Of a stretch of 64,000 bases of DNA, positions 43,679 through 54,539 are shown piece by piece (the stretch's first letter is position 1; each line of letters begins with the position of its first letter). The notes below the pieces were generated by a model. The model was not told the DNA's origin, did not search any database, and was given only the letters and a program-made list of their open reading frames with translations. Source of the stretch: Chinchilla lanigera (Eukaryota; Chordata; Mammalia; Rodentia; Chinchillidae); assembly GCF_000276665.1 (NCBI RefSeq), contig NW_004955480.1:7773200-7837199 (forward strand). The letters are read 5' to 3'. The position numbers and the translations under genes were made by a program.

Positions 43679-45723
43679 TTTTTTTTTCATTTTAAAAATA
43701 AAAGGAGGAAAACATTAACAGACTGACAACTTTTACAAAATAGCAAAAGAACAGTACAGACAATACGGAGTTACAAACAGAGTGGTAGGGAATTAACAAT
43801 GGTGGTTGTTTTACATACTGATATCTTCAAAGTGGTTTCTCATGAAAACAGATATAGACATGCAATACTGATCAGTCAAGGACTCATTCACAGTTTCTTT
43901 CAGCAAAGAAATAGAAGATAGTAGAACAACTATGTTAACTATCCTGTAATACATACATACAAAATTTCTCCTTCTTTCCCTTCTCTTTTCCCACATCCCA
44001 GTTGCCCTTTACCCTTGAGTGCTTTCCTATCATATTACAATATCTATCATACCTCCTAGTTTAAATTAACTCTTTCAGGTTTTACACTACTAACACAATG
44101 CAGTGCTTGCACATGCAGGTCTGATTTATTTCACTTATGAGTATGGTCTCTAGTTGTGGCCATTTTAATATAAAGGCCTCAAGTTTATCTTTCTTTATAG
44201 CTGAGTAATATTCCATTATATAGAAGTACCACAATTTTCTTATCCAATCCTCGGTGGATGAACATTTGGGTTGCTTCCACATTTTAGCAATTACAAATTG
44301 TGCTGCTATGAACATAGGTGCACATATATAGCTGTGATATATTTTTAGATCTTCTGGGAAAATACCCAGAAGGGGAATAGCTGGGTTGAATGGGACCTCT
44401 AGACTTAGTTTCCTGAGGAATCTCCAAACTGATTTCCACAGTGGTTTCACCAGTCTGCATTCCCACCAGCAGTGGAGAAGGGTTCCTATTTCTCCACAGC
44501 CTCGCCAGCATTTGTTATTGGTTGATTTCTTAATGCTAGCCATTCTTACTGGGGTAAGGTGGAATCTCAATGTTGTTTTAAGCATTTCTCAAATGACTAA
44601 TGATGTTGAAGATTTTCTCATGTATTTATTTGCCATTTGTATTTCCTTATCTGAGAAGTGTGTATTCATCTCAGCTGCTCATTTTTGGATTGGGTCTTTG
44701 AATTGGGGGCGGGGGGCGCTGATGTTTTTAAATTCTTTATATATTCTAGATAGAAGCCCTTTGTCTGAGGGACCATCAGCTAAAACTTTTTCCAAGTTTG
44801 TGGGTTTTCTTTTTACTCTGCTAGTGATTTCTTTAGATGTGCAGAAACTTTTCAGTAGGATGAGATCCCAGTTGTTGATTCTTTCAAGTGTTTCACTTGC
44901 AGTTTGGTTTTTGTTCATGAACTCTTTGCCTACTCCTGTGTCTTCAAGGTTTTTACCTACTTTCTATTCCAATAGATTTAGTGTTTCTGCTTTAATATTG
45001 AGATCTGTGAACCATTTTGACTTGAGCTTGGTGCATGGTGATAGACTTGGGTCTATTTTCAGTCTTTGGCAGGTATTGAGCCAACTTTTCCAGCACCATT
45101 TATTAAAGAGGTTATCATTCTTCCAATGAGTTTGTTTGGCCCCTTTATCAATCAAACATTAGGTGGCTGAGTGTGTTTTTGGTTGTGGCTGTTTCTTCCA
45201 GTCTGTTCCATTAATCCTCAGGTCTGTTTTTTAGCTAGTACCAAGTTGACTTTATGACCGTAGCTTTGTAGTATAATTTCAAGTCAGGGATTGTGATTCC
45301 ACCTGACTTATACTTGTTGTCCAGGATTGCTTTTGCTATTCTGGGTCTCTTCTGGTTCCAGATGAATTTAAGGCATGCTTTCTCGAGATCTGTGAGGTAT
45401 GCTAATGGTAGTTTAAAGGGAACTGCATTGAATCTGCACAGCAGTTTTGGGAGTATGGCCATTTTCACAATGTTGGTTCTTCCTATCCATGAGCAAGGAA
45501 TATTTTTCCATTTACTGAAATCTTCTTTGATCTCTTTTTTCAGAATACTGTAGTTTCCATTGAAGAGATCTTTTACTTCTTTTGTTAGCTGGATTCCTAA
45601 ATATTTCATTTTCTTGGATGTTATTGTGAAAGGTATGGTTTCCTTAATTTCTCTCAGTCTGTTTGTTGTTTGTGTATAGGAATGCTATCTATTTCTTGGT
45701 GTTGACTTTGCATCCACTACACT
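43679..45723 (-). mobile_element. L1 LINE, 5'-truncated (antisense), with 10-bp target duplication
   Basis: Minus-strand 3' half of L1: poly(A) at the low-coordinate end (TTTTTTTTTT near 43,679), 3' UTR, then ORF2. The ORF2 C-terminus (44,082-44,585) reads in one frame and carries the cysteine-rich signature CWRGCGE..TLLHCWWEC. Further upstream, pieces of ORF2 occur at 44,679-44,918, 44,964-45,155 and 45,235-45,609, separated by frameshifts or stops, so the protein is not made. The duplication CAGAGCAGAT flanks it at 43,669-43,678 and 45,724-45,733. ORF1, the endonuclease domain and most of the reverse transcriptase are absent. It is the youngest-looking L1 in the window. Confidence 0.95.
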
Positions 45724-45733
45724 CAGAGCAGAT

Positions 45734-48085
45734 ATTTTGTATTGAAACACTAGGAGTCACTTGTCTTTATCTGCAGTGACCATTCCAATTTATACTGGAA
45801 TGTATCTGAGCAATTCCTGATTAAGAGGCAGTTCTTATACATTGTGCTGCTTTGGGGAAAAAAAAACCTGTTATTTTTAGGGGTAAACTTAAGTTTTGAG
45901 ATTCTTGGTTTGGGCAAGTCTCAAATCTATTGCCCTCAGTTTTCTAAAGAATTAGGTGATAAGAAACATTTCTAATTACTGAATTTAGGTAAAGAGTTTA
46001 CTATAGGCTGGGATTAGAAAATAGTTTGGGAAAATCTATCCAGATTATAATATTAGTAGTAGACACAGGTAAAGGAGGATTTTGTGTGGTTACATAGGGA
46101 AAATATCACCCAAATAGTTTCAACACATAAATGAGAAGCAATAAAGAATCAGATAGGGGGAGGAGGAGTTGTCATCATTCTGATTACTAAAAATACAGAG
46201 AGGGAATTTGTCTTTGACTTGAAGATGATAAAAAAAATATACGGTCGGCGAGAACTCATTAGTTAGGGTTGGGAATATGTCCACATCCCAGTGGGTTATT
46301 GCCAGACTGTCTTAATGACTAGACACAACTGTATAAACATATATAAAGTTCATTATCCATATGGGCACAAATCCAGCATTCTGCCTGTAGATGCTATTTT
46401 TGTACATTATCCATTAAGGGGTATTTGCATTCCATGTTAGCGAAGCCTAATAAAATTAAAATTTAAAATGTAATGAAAGCAGCATGTGCAGAAGTTAAAA
46501 GGAGATGTTGTACAAAAGCAAACCCACAGGGAGAAGTCCAACCAAGACATAACCATGATCTATGACCCTCCAAATAAACTCCTAAAGTAGACTAACCTTC
46601 CAGTGGCCACTCCACCCTCTGAAGTATCTTTCCTGCTGAGGATATGCAGCAGACGGAAATGAAGAACAGTGGCAGGGAGGGCTAGAGAAAGAGAAGTTAT
46701 GTGATTCGGGAAGGGAGTGGCAAAGAGCAAGTGGTAAGAGAGACGAAGAGGAGCAGTCCAGACCAGGGACCACTTCCTCAAACCCGCTCACCAGCCTGCA
46801 AGCCTCCCACTCAGTCTTGCCAAGAGTCTTTGTCATTAGCTAATAGGGTTTTTTTTATTAAGTTAGAAATATTTTTAACATGATTATTCTGGTTATTCAG
46901 GGGAGACCTTCCTCTTGACAAACACTTCTACTGTACTGGCATGCTACCATCTGAAGACAGCCAACTATCTTCCTCGTTTTCCACCTGCGGGTCCCCCATC
47001 GGAGCCTGTAGACACGTGTAAGTTCACTGCCTGCCCCAGGGAATAGAAGTGGAGATTAGAAAATAAAAGCTTGTCTCTCTCATGTTCACTGAACCCTCCA
47101 CTTCCTGTTCCAGGCAAAGAAGAAGAGGGGAAAGACACTGGGCTGAACACCATTCCGGCAGAGAGGGAAAGACTCAAGCCCAGGTGGCCAAGTGGCTGTG
47201 AGCTCCTAGGAACAGAGCTCCCAGCAAGGGGGCCTGGAGGGAAACAGAGAAACAGACTCACTTGGCATGATAGGGCCTGTGGGGACCATGAACAAAGAGC
47301 AGAAGCCTCCACCCATGCATTTTCTGGCAGGGAACAAAACCAAAGAACCATGTCAAAGGGAAAAAGAGAGCACTTGGCAGAAGTGAGAATTTCTGCTCTC
47401 TCCTTTTCTCAATGGCTTACTGAACGGGACGTCAACGTTCAGATTAAAGTGCTTTGTAGTGCATTTTAATGTAGTCTTTACCACTCCAATTTCAGGTTTG
47501 AACTTTATGCTCAAAGTTTCTGATTCTTCCTCAACTAATTAGACACCCTTCAACCTAAAGTGGTAAAGGCTTGGTGCAGGGAAACTAACACAAGGCATCT
47601 CCGGCTTTTCCCTGGCTCTCCCTTGTCCTATAGGGTGACATTACTGGTACCAAGGGACAGCAGCGCACTAGAGGAATGAAGACACTGCAGACCATGCAAA
47701 GACAGAGGGTCACTTCCTCAGAAATCAAACAAACATGCTTCAGTCAAGAACAGCCAACAAAATCGTCCTGTATTTTGTCCTGAAGGCAAAATAACAAGAA
47801 CAAAAACAGGGTCAGAACAGGGTAGAAGGGGAACGCTGGCTAAAAATATAAAGGGAATCAAAGAGAATGCCCTTTCTTCAATGTCCCAGAGAGTCAGCAC
47901 ATAAAGCTGCTACATAAGGACACAATTTCCTCTAAGGTAAATCATAGCCCTGAAAACTACCGAGCCTCATAAAATAAAGTTAACCTTTGGAGCTGTGTCA
48001 TCTGGCAGGGGAAACAATTACACTACGATGAGAAGAGTGCATTTCATGTGTTCAACTGACCCATTAGATTGTTAATAAATTCGAC
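45734..48085. other. Unassigned non-coding stretch
   Basis: No recognised repeat over about 2.3 kb. The longest frames (47,071-47,469 plus, 132 codons; 46,965-47,351 minus, 128 codons) overlap each other on opposite strands and lack domains. Confidence 0.35.
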
Positions 48086-48088
48086 CAG

Positions 48089-48089
<1 letters not shown>

Positions 48090-48115
<26 letters not shown>
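48090..48115. repeat. Poly(A) run
   Basis: About 26 A residues without a recognisable SINE upstream. Confidence 0.9.
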
Positions 48116-48119
<4 letters not shown>

Positions 48120-48985
48120 GGCACTTTACCTGTCCCTGCTTACTAGACTAACTGCCCGCCTTTTTACACTGTGACAGTGACTAACCTTTGGACTGGGAGC
48201 TGAGGGCTGGGACTCTGATTTTGCATGCTGTCACCTTCACTACTTCCCATGGTGCTGAAAATGCCCAACAAATATGCAGGGAAGACACGGATGGATGATC
48301 TAGTGAACCCTCACTGCTCGGATCCGCAAAGGATGTGTGCGTTGGCTACTGCCCCATTATTTGTGAAGCAATCAAGTTTTGCTGTGACTTGTACAGCTTA
48401 GGCCAAAGAAAAGCAGTAAGTGGGAGGTCCTGCAGTGTTTTATTTTGCTTTGTTGTGCTTTATTTTTTCTGACCTGTGAGGGGTAGACCTCAGTAATGGG
48501 CAAAGCCCCTAGCTTACAGCTAGAGAACAAGGATATCAAAGCACATCTGATGTTATGGGCATTTTATGACAGCAAAATTTTCTCAAAAATAGGAATATTC
48601 AATACCCATTCATGGGTAGTGAGAGTACAGTGGGGTTAGAAATAAGAGATAAAACCACCTAACCTGAAGATTTTAGGGGCTAAGCAAGTAGTGAAAGATC
48701 AGGGGAAAACTCCTGGGCATGCAGTAAGGAATCAGAGCATGAACGGAGAAAAAAAAAGAGAAGTGCAAAAGATGGGTCAGATCGACAGTGGGTTCATCTT
48801 CTCAAGCACATGCTCTAAGGAATCACTGTACATGAAGATGCAGGCAGCATGACGAGTGCCACACCCACGCACCAGAAGGGACTGGTGTGTTAACGTGCTC
48901 CTCACGGATCCCACTCCTGCTCTCCCCTTCAGCTGACCAGCATGCAACCATGCCCAAGTCTCTTCCATATTAAAAGGACACACAT
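48120..48985. other. Unassigned non-coding stretch
   Basis: No recognised repeat or exon. Confidence 0.35.
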
Positions 48986-48987
48986 AA

Positions 48988-49190
48988 GCCATGTGTGGCG
49001 GCAGACATCTCTAACAACAGAACGCTGCAAAGCTGATGCTGGAGGATCACAAGTTTGAGCCCAGCCTGGGTGACTTACCAACTTAGTGACATCTTGCCTC
49101 AAAATGAACAATAAAAAGTGCTGGGGATGCAGCTCAGGGAAAAGCCCTAGGTTCAATCCCCAGTCCTTAAAAACAAACAAACAAATAACA
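48988..49190 (+). mobile_element. B1-ID composite SINE (sense)
   Basis: B1 half (GCCATGTGTGGCGGCAGACATC, GATCACAAGTTTGAGCCCAGCCTGGGTGAC, CTTAGTGACATCTTGCCTC) plus ID half (GTGCTGGGGATGCAGCTCAGGG, GCCCTAGGTTCAATCCCCAGTCC), then an A-rich tail. Confidence 0.8.
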
Positions 49191-49194
49191 ACCA

Positions 49195-50124
49195 AAAAAA
49201 ACCTCCAAATAAATCAGACAACAAATCAGCAAACTTTCCTGCTTGCAGCCCAGTGTTGTCAGCGTAGTTGTTTCTGTGCCTTCCTGCTCCTCTTGTGTGT
49301 ACACAGCTGATACTCTTTCTCCCACTGAGGACAATGAAGTCACTGCTCTTGTTGCTAAAGCCAAAGGCCACACGGCTGTCTGTGCCCTCTCAGCAGGATC
49401 TGACACTGGTGACCACTTCCTCATTCTTTCCTGGACTCCCATGCAAATGCCCCCTTGAGGTATCTTGTTGTCTTCCGCCTCTCCTTCATGGATTCCTCCT
49501 CCTCTGATCATTTCCTACCTGAATGCTGGTGCCTGTCCTCGTCTTCTGAGATAATCCTCTTTCCTGCTGCACATCTTATGAGATATCACCCATTCTCTTG
49601 GGCTCCATACACATGCAAACGACATGGCTGTCAAATCTGATTCATCTTAGACTGCTCCTCAGATGCTCACACCTGCACACATGCACCTGTTTTTGTGTTA
49701 TCTTACTTTTGCTATATCATATGCTGAATACGCAAGCTGATTTTGCCTTTCTGAGGCAACCTGGACCTTAAAGATCAAAATGAAATGGGTAAGAGCCAAA
49801 ACTGCACATAGCAAAATTTATTACAGGTGAAAAGCTAGCTTTAGAATCACCTACCATTGGTAACTTCCAGTGCTGCAAAAATTGTCTCAGGGAAATAGAC
49901 TTGGTTTTTAAAAACAGTAAAATATAGCTGATAATAGCAAAAACAGCAAATAAAAAAATTACTATTACTCACAAGTTGATAAAAAATCTTGCATGGGTGA
50001 ACTGATAAAAGTTCAGATGTGCAAAATTAATTTCACGTCATAAAAATACTGGCATTGAAATGAAATTTACCATAGAAAAAGCTTTGCAAAAATTTGACCA
50101 AGATGAAGAAAAAGAAGTTGATAA
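49195..50124. other. Unassigned non-coding stretch
   Basis: No recognised repeat. Overlapping frames on both strands (49,167-49,511 minus; 49,243-49,507 plus) look random. Confidence 0.35.
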
Positions 50125-50126
50125 GC

Positions 50127-50322
50127 TGGGAATGGTGATGCCCTCCTACAATCCTAGCCACTCAGGAGGCTGAGGTAGGAGGATGGCAAATTCAAGCCCT
50201 GTCTGGACAATTTAGCGACTAGAGAGACCTTGTCTCAAAATTAAAACATAAGAAACAACAGAAGATGTAGCTAAGCGTGAAGCAGCTAGATTCAATGCCC
50301 AGTACTACACACACACAAATAA
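50127..50322 (+). mobile_element. B1-ID composite SINE (sense)
   Basis: B1 half (GCTGGGAATGGTGATGCCC, CCTAGCCACTCAGGAGGCTGAGG, AGGAGGATGGC, GAGACCTTGTCTC) followed by an ID half (AGATGTAGCTAAGCGTGAAGC, GATTCAATGCCCAGTACTAC) and an AC-rich tail. Confidence 0.8.
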
Positions 50323-50324
50323 AT

Positions 50325-50638
50325 TGATAAATCAAGACTCCATTATAGAATATACACAACAAAGACATCATCCAGATAGAAATAATGCTAATAAAAGAAA
50401 AAAACAAAGTGGAAACAATTGGAAAGAGCTTAAATCTGCCACAGAAAATGAGTCAAAGAATTAAATTGGCTTAATGGAGTTCACCTGGAACAAACCTTTG
50501 TCACAAAGTCCATGTCATTCTGATGGAAGCTATAGATTTAAAACAAACACAGCAGGGCCAGAATATAGGGGAGCTCAAAACAATGGAGTCAAAACGTTCT
50601 GCTCTCCCTAAGGGTCCCTCAAGCCCCACAATTTCCCC
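50325..50638. other. Unassigned non-coding stretch
   Basis: No recognised repeat or exon. Confidence 0.35.
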
Positions 50639-50640
50639 AC

Positions 50641-50955
50641 CACCTTAGTCCTTGCTGCTGCAACAGAAAAAACACAGACTGGGTAAATTATAAGTAATGG
50701 AAGGCCATCTAGGGAGACAGTCAGACAGATAGACAGACAGACAGGAAAAGGGTAAGAATTCCCAGGACAACTGCCTTCCTCCCATGGTAAAGGCATGAAG
50801 CCATTTATAAGGGTGCAGCCACTTAACAGTGTTACAGTGGCACTGTGTTAATGTGTTACACAATAATTGTGTTACAAGTAACCCACTTCCTAATAGTGTT
50901 CCACTGGCAATTACATTTCAACCTGACTTTCGGAGGGAACATTTAAGCTATAGCA
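50641..50955 (-). mobile_element. MST-type MaLR LTR fragment (antisense)
   Basis: CCTTAGTCCTTGCTGCTGCAACAG, AACACAGACTGGGTAAATTATAAG, a GACAGACAGATAGACAG microsatellite, CCCACTTCCTAATAGTGTTCC and GGAGGGAACATTTAAGCTATAGCA follow the antisense MaLR order ('ttagtccgttttgtgctgctataac... ctgggtaatttataa'). Confidence 0.7.
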
Positions 50956-51099
50956 TCCAACTATATGCTAAATGATTTTTCTGGCATTTCCTATCTCAAA
51001 GAATAGCACCACCACCAGGTCAGAGTTCTACAGTTTCCCTTGAAATTTCCTCCTTTCTCCCTACCGCCTCTCCCTCCCCTCCACATCGGATCACACCCT

Positions 51100-51625
51100 T
51101 TTTCCAGTCCCAAACATCTCCTGGTGTGCTCCATGCACCCCACCTCCACTGCAGCTTCTGGGCCTCCACTTCTAAATGCTGGTACTTGCTCCTGGACTCT
51201 GTCAAACTGCTCCACGCCCTGCTAAGAGATTTTCCCGAAGCATAAACTTGGTCCTATACCCACCACAAGTTCCCTCTGCACTGGGCCTGACCTGTAAGGC
51301 CCCGCATGATGTTTATTTACATCTTAAGCCTAACCTACCATCGCCGTGACATCATTCCTCACTGCATCTTGAACTTGCCATCCTCTCTGGCTCAAAGACA
51401 TCACACGTTCCTCCTGCTTCCACTCCAACCCCTGTAACCCTTGTACTAGTGAACTCCTACTCACCCATCAGGAATTACATTGCAATTATCTGTCTATCCT
51501 ACTGAAAAGTATAGAGTTCTTAGGACAAAGTCATACCTCACTCACCTTTACATTCTTAGTGCCAAATACAGTAATATTGCAATGACCAATGAGTAACAGG
51601 ACTCTCTGTATATTTGTTGAACTGA
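51100..51625 (+). mobile_element. L2 LINE 3' region (sense)
   Basis: CCTGACCTGTAAGGCCCCGCATGATG near 51,286-51,311 corresponds to L2 'gtggcctacaaggccctacatgatctg'; then CATCCTCTCTGGCTC, AAAAGTATAGAGTTCTTAGGACAAAGTCATACC and ACATTCTTAGTGCCAAATACAG follow the L2 3' end order. Confidence 0.6.
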
Positions 51626-51639
51626 TGGATGGAGCTTGA

Positions 51640-51795
51640 TCTTAAGAATCCTGTACAATGAGTATTACTATCCTTATTTAAAGGAACACAAGGAAGTTAA
51701 GCAATATGTGCCAGTACCCCAGCAAGCACACAGTTTGGATTAACCTGCAGCAGTGCAAGCGTAGAGTACACGTTCTTTCTGTTCCACTCCATCGT
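51640..51795 (-). mobile_element. MIR SINE (antisense)
   Basis: GAGTATTACTATCCTTATTTAAAGG, ACAAGGAAGTTAAGCAATATG, CCAGCAAGCACACAG and a GTTCCACTCCATCGTG end match the antisense MIR body. Confidence 0.5.
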
Positions 51796-51799
51796 GCAT

Positions 51800-52765
51800 T
51801 CTGACTGTATGCAACCAAAACATAGAGACGGGAACACAGTTCCCACAAATCTGGCATTAAGAGTCAACAAGGGAGAGATACACTCACAAAATTACCCTAA
51901 GACAGTGCAGTTGTGGGCACACAGACATTAGATGTGCAGAGGGTGAATGACCATGGAGACAAGCAAGTAAAGGTAAAAAAGAAATTGGTGGGGAGAGGAG
52001 AGGCTGTGGTTTAAAGGCTTAGTGAGCAATAGTTAGGAAGAGAATCCTGGCCAGGTGCAGAAAGTAAGTTTGGTTTCTTATACATCGGTTGCTGCATTTG
52101 AGTAAGTTTAAGAAATTAACATTCTGAGTATAGTATAGATGACGACACTGCTAATGTCAATATTTTGACATTTCAAAACACTGAAATGATTAAATGTACA
52201 AGAGTATAAATGCCAGCAAGGATGATGATTTCTCAGAAACATCACACATTACCCTGAGAGTGTCTTTTTGGATGTTGCCAGAATCCCCAGGCAGGCCATT
52301 CTGAATGGATTTCTTCATGTCTTGCGCCTCATCAATGTATTCTACTGTGTTCCAAGTGCTAATTAAAATTGCATGCTGATTGCCAAAGTAGAAGCAAAAG
52401 TGCTTACATTAAAATAAGTGTCTAAATTAAATGGCTCAAAGCAGAAAGTCTGATTCCAAATTGACATACAGTTCTTACCCCTACCCCGTAATTGTCCAAG
52501 GAGCAGGCTGAGACTCAGACATAAAATTTAATAGTACATATTTCCTGGCATTTATAATTATTCAAAATAAGCTAGAACTTTAAAGTTTACAAAAAGTAGC
52601 TTCCTAAGCAAGCTGTCATTCCATTTTATCCTCAAAAGATGGAAATGATTTAATCTGGAATTCTGAAGTTAAATGTGAAGGATACACATACATATCTGAA
52701 GACTTAGGGAACTAAAAGGTTACCAACTACCCTGACCTTCACAAGTTGAAGAATAGTTTATCATT
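51800..52765. other. Repeat-free stretch with candidate conserved block
   Basis: The part from 52,250 to 52,480 is repeat-free and contains CTAATTAAAATTGCATGCTGATTGCC (52,360-52,385), a homeodomain-rich stretch, and TCTAAATTAAATGG. It could be a conserved element; no coding frame is supported. Confidence 0.3.
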
Positions 52766-52767
52766 TT

Positions 52768-52769
<2 letters not shown>

Positions 52770-52842
<73 letters not shown>
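52770..52842. repeat. (TC)n(TA)n compound microsatellite
   Basis: About 19 CT/TC units run into about 17 TA units. The TA half is fully self-complementary. Confidence 0.95.
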
Positions 52843-52845
<3 letters not shown>

Positions 52846-52849
52846 CTTG

Positions 52850-53850
52850 TGGATAGAAAGAACATCTCATTTGTTACTGTACGGCTTTGTACAGCTCCCA
52901 TCACATAAAATATAGTCAATGAATGTTGGCTGGAAAAGAAATACTAATATCTGGTGGTTGACTGTAAAGAATTTAAGATAAATCTTACAATTGAGAATAG
53001 GGCAGTTGAATCCATCAGGAAAAAAAAAATTAGAAGTGAGTGCCAAGTCAACACTTGATGCCAACCTAAAATATTCAAGGAGTAACTAAAAACCATGTAA
53101 TTATAGAACTAGTAGGGAAATTTCAAGACAACTGAGGCTGTCTTTTGCTACATGGATCAGGAAACTGAGGCCCATGGCACATGCCTGGTTTCATGACTAC
53201 CCAACCAGGTCTCCTAACCTACAAGTTTATAGCTTCCCCATTACAGTCCGCTATCTCTCTAGAGAACTTTTCTAGCCAACTACAGTCACTGGAGACGACA
53301 TTCTATAGTCTAACCTCAAACAAATATTTTGCTCACTTTGACACAGAAGCAGAACAGATTGCTTTAAGAAAGCCAGCTGTTAAGTAAAAACAAATTCTTG
53401 CATGGGTGAATCCACCTGTGCTTTTACGTATGTCCCTGAAGGATTAAACCAACACTGCCCATCTTAAAATATGGTGTTTTTAAAAATATATACTAAGAAA
53501 AAAGTCTTGCCAAATAGTTATTTAAAAAATACTCTTGAAACAAAGAAAACCATTTGTTTTCAAGAGAGAAGCTAGTTATGTCAACCATAAAACAGATATG
53601 GTCCAGTATACACCAGTAAGGAAATCCAATTGTACAAATTAGGCTTTCTCCATGGTACATAATTGAAATGTTAGAGGGGCAGCAAATGGCAGATTTGCAG
53701 AAAATATTAAGTTGCCCAAAGTTGAAGAAACAGACTTATTTTTCTACCTTTAATTATTCACTATGAGGCTGATTCTGCTATCTACCTTAAGATAAACTAG
53801 ACCCGACATGTTCATCAAGCTTATAAAACTAAAATCACACTGCATTAACG
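52850..53850. other. Mostly unassigned; short MIR fragment
   Basis: Around 53,135-53,225, CATGGATCAGGAAACTGAGGCCC and CCCAACCAGGTCTCC suggest a MIR remnant. The rest is AT-rich without identifiable elements. Confidence 0.4.
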
Positions 53851-53852
53851 TT

Positions 53853-54012
53853 AGTATTTTTATGGCACTGGGGGTTGAACCCAGAGTCTTTGCACTGAGC
53901 TACATGAAACAGGGCCTGACTACGTTGCTCAAGGAGAGCTAGAAATTGTAATTCTCCTGCCTCAGCCTCCCAGTGTGTTGGGATTGCAGGTATGCACATC
54001 ATGCCTGGCTTA
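53853..54012 (-). mobile_element. B1-ID composite SINE (antisense)
   Basis: From the low-coordinate side: ID half in reverse (GGCACTGGGGGTTGAACCCAG, TTTGCACTGAGCTAC), then B1 half in reverse (ACGTTGCTCAAGGAGAGC, ATTCTCCTGCCTCAGCCTCC, TTGGGATTGCAGGTATGCAC). Confidence 0.75.
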
Positions 54013-54014
54013 GG

Positions 54015-54376
54015 AAAGAATATTTAACCCATTACATTAGGTCATATACACCAGCACTATAATAAATATTAAAATTGAATATTTAAAAATGGTTTGCAGC
54101 ACTAGAAATAAACTTTTACTTACATTAGTGTTATCACATAGGCAAATATAACGGAGGAAAAATGAGAGTAAAAGTTAAGAGATGATAATAATTGGTGTCT
54201 GATTTAGTTTTCTTAGCAATTAAATATTGATTATATTCATAACTATTGAATTATCCATGTCAAATTTTTAACCCCAACATACATCTGCCATCAGTGGGCA
54301 TGTGGTCAAGGGAATGTGAATTAGTACTACTGTCAGGTTAGGCAAACCATTATTAGGAGGATAAAACTATCCCAAG
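54015..54376. other. Unassigned non-coding stretch
   Basis: No recognised repeat or exon. Confidence 0.35.
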
Positions 54377-54392
54377 AAAATAAATATTTGCT

Positions 54393-54520
54393 ATCCCAGC
54401 ATTCAGGAGGCTGAGGCAGGAGAATCACTACGAGTTTGAGACCAGCTTGGGTTACACAGGGAATGCCTGGCCAGCCTGAACAACATAGTGAGATCCTGTC
54501 TCAAAAAAACTAAAATAAAT
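54393..54520 (+). mobile_element. B1 SINE (sense), 5'-truncated, with 15-bp target duplication
   Basis: CCCAGCATTCAGGAGGCTGAGGCAGGAGAATC, GAGTTTGAGACCAGCTTGGG, CCTGGCCAGCCTGAACAACATAGTGAGATCCTGTCTC and poly(A). The two successive ACCAGCTTGGG / CCAGCCTGAAC blocks fit the internal duplication of rodent B1. Flanks AAATAAATATTTGCT repeat exactly at 54,378-54,392 and 54,521-54,535. Confidence 0.9.
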
Positions 54521-54539
54521 AAATAAATATTTGCTAAAG

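Noticed and set aside
44386..45129. 247-codon plus-strand frame
   Set aside because: It is the antisense shadow of L1 ORF2.
47071..47469. 132-codon plus-strand frame with an opposing 128-codon minus frame
   Set aside because: The two overlap on opposite strands in moderately GC-rich DNA, neither has a domain. Looks random; could only be revived by transcript or conservation data.
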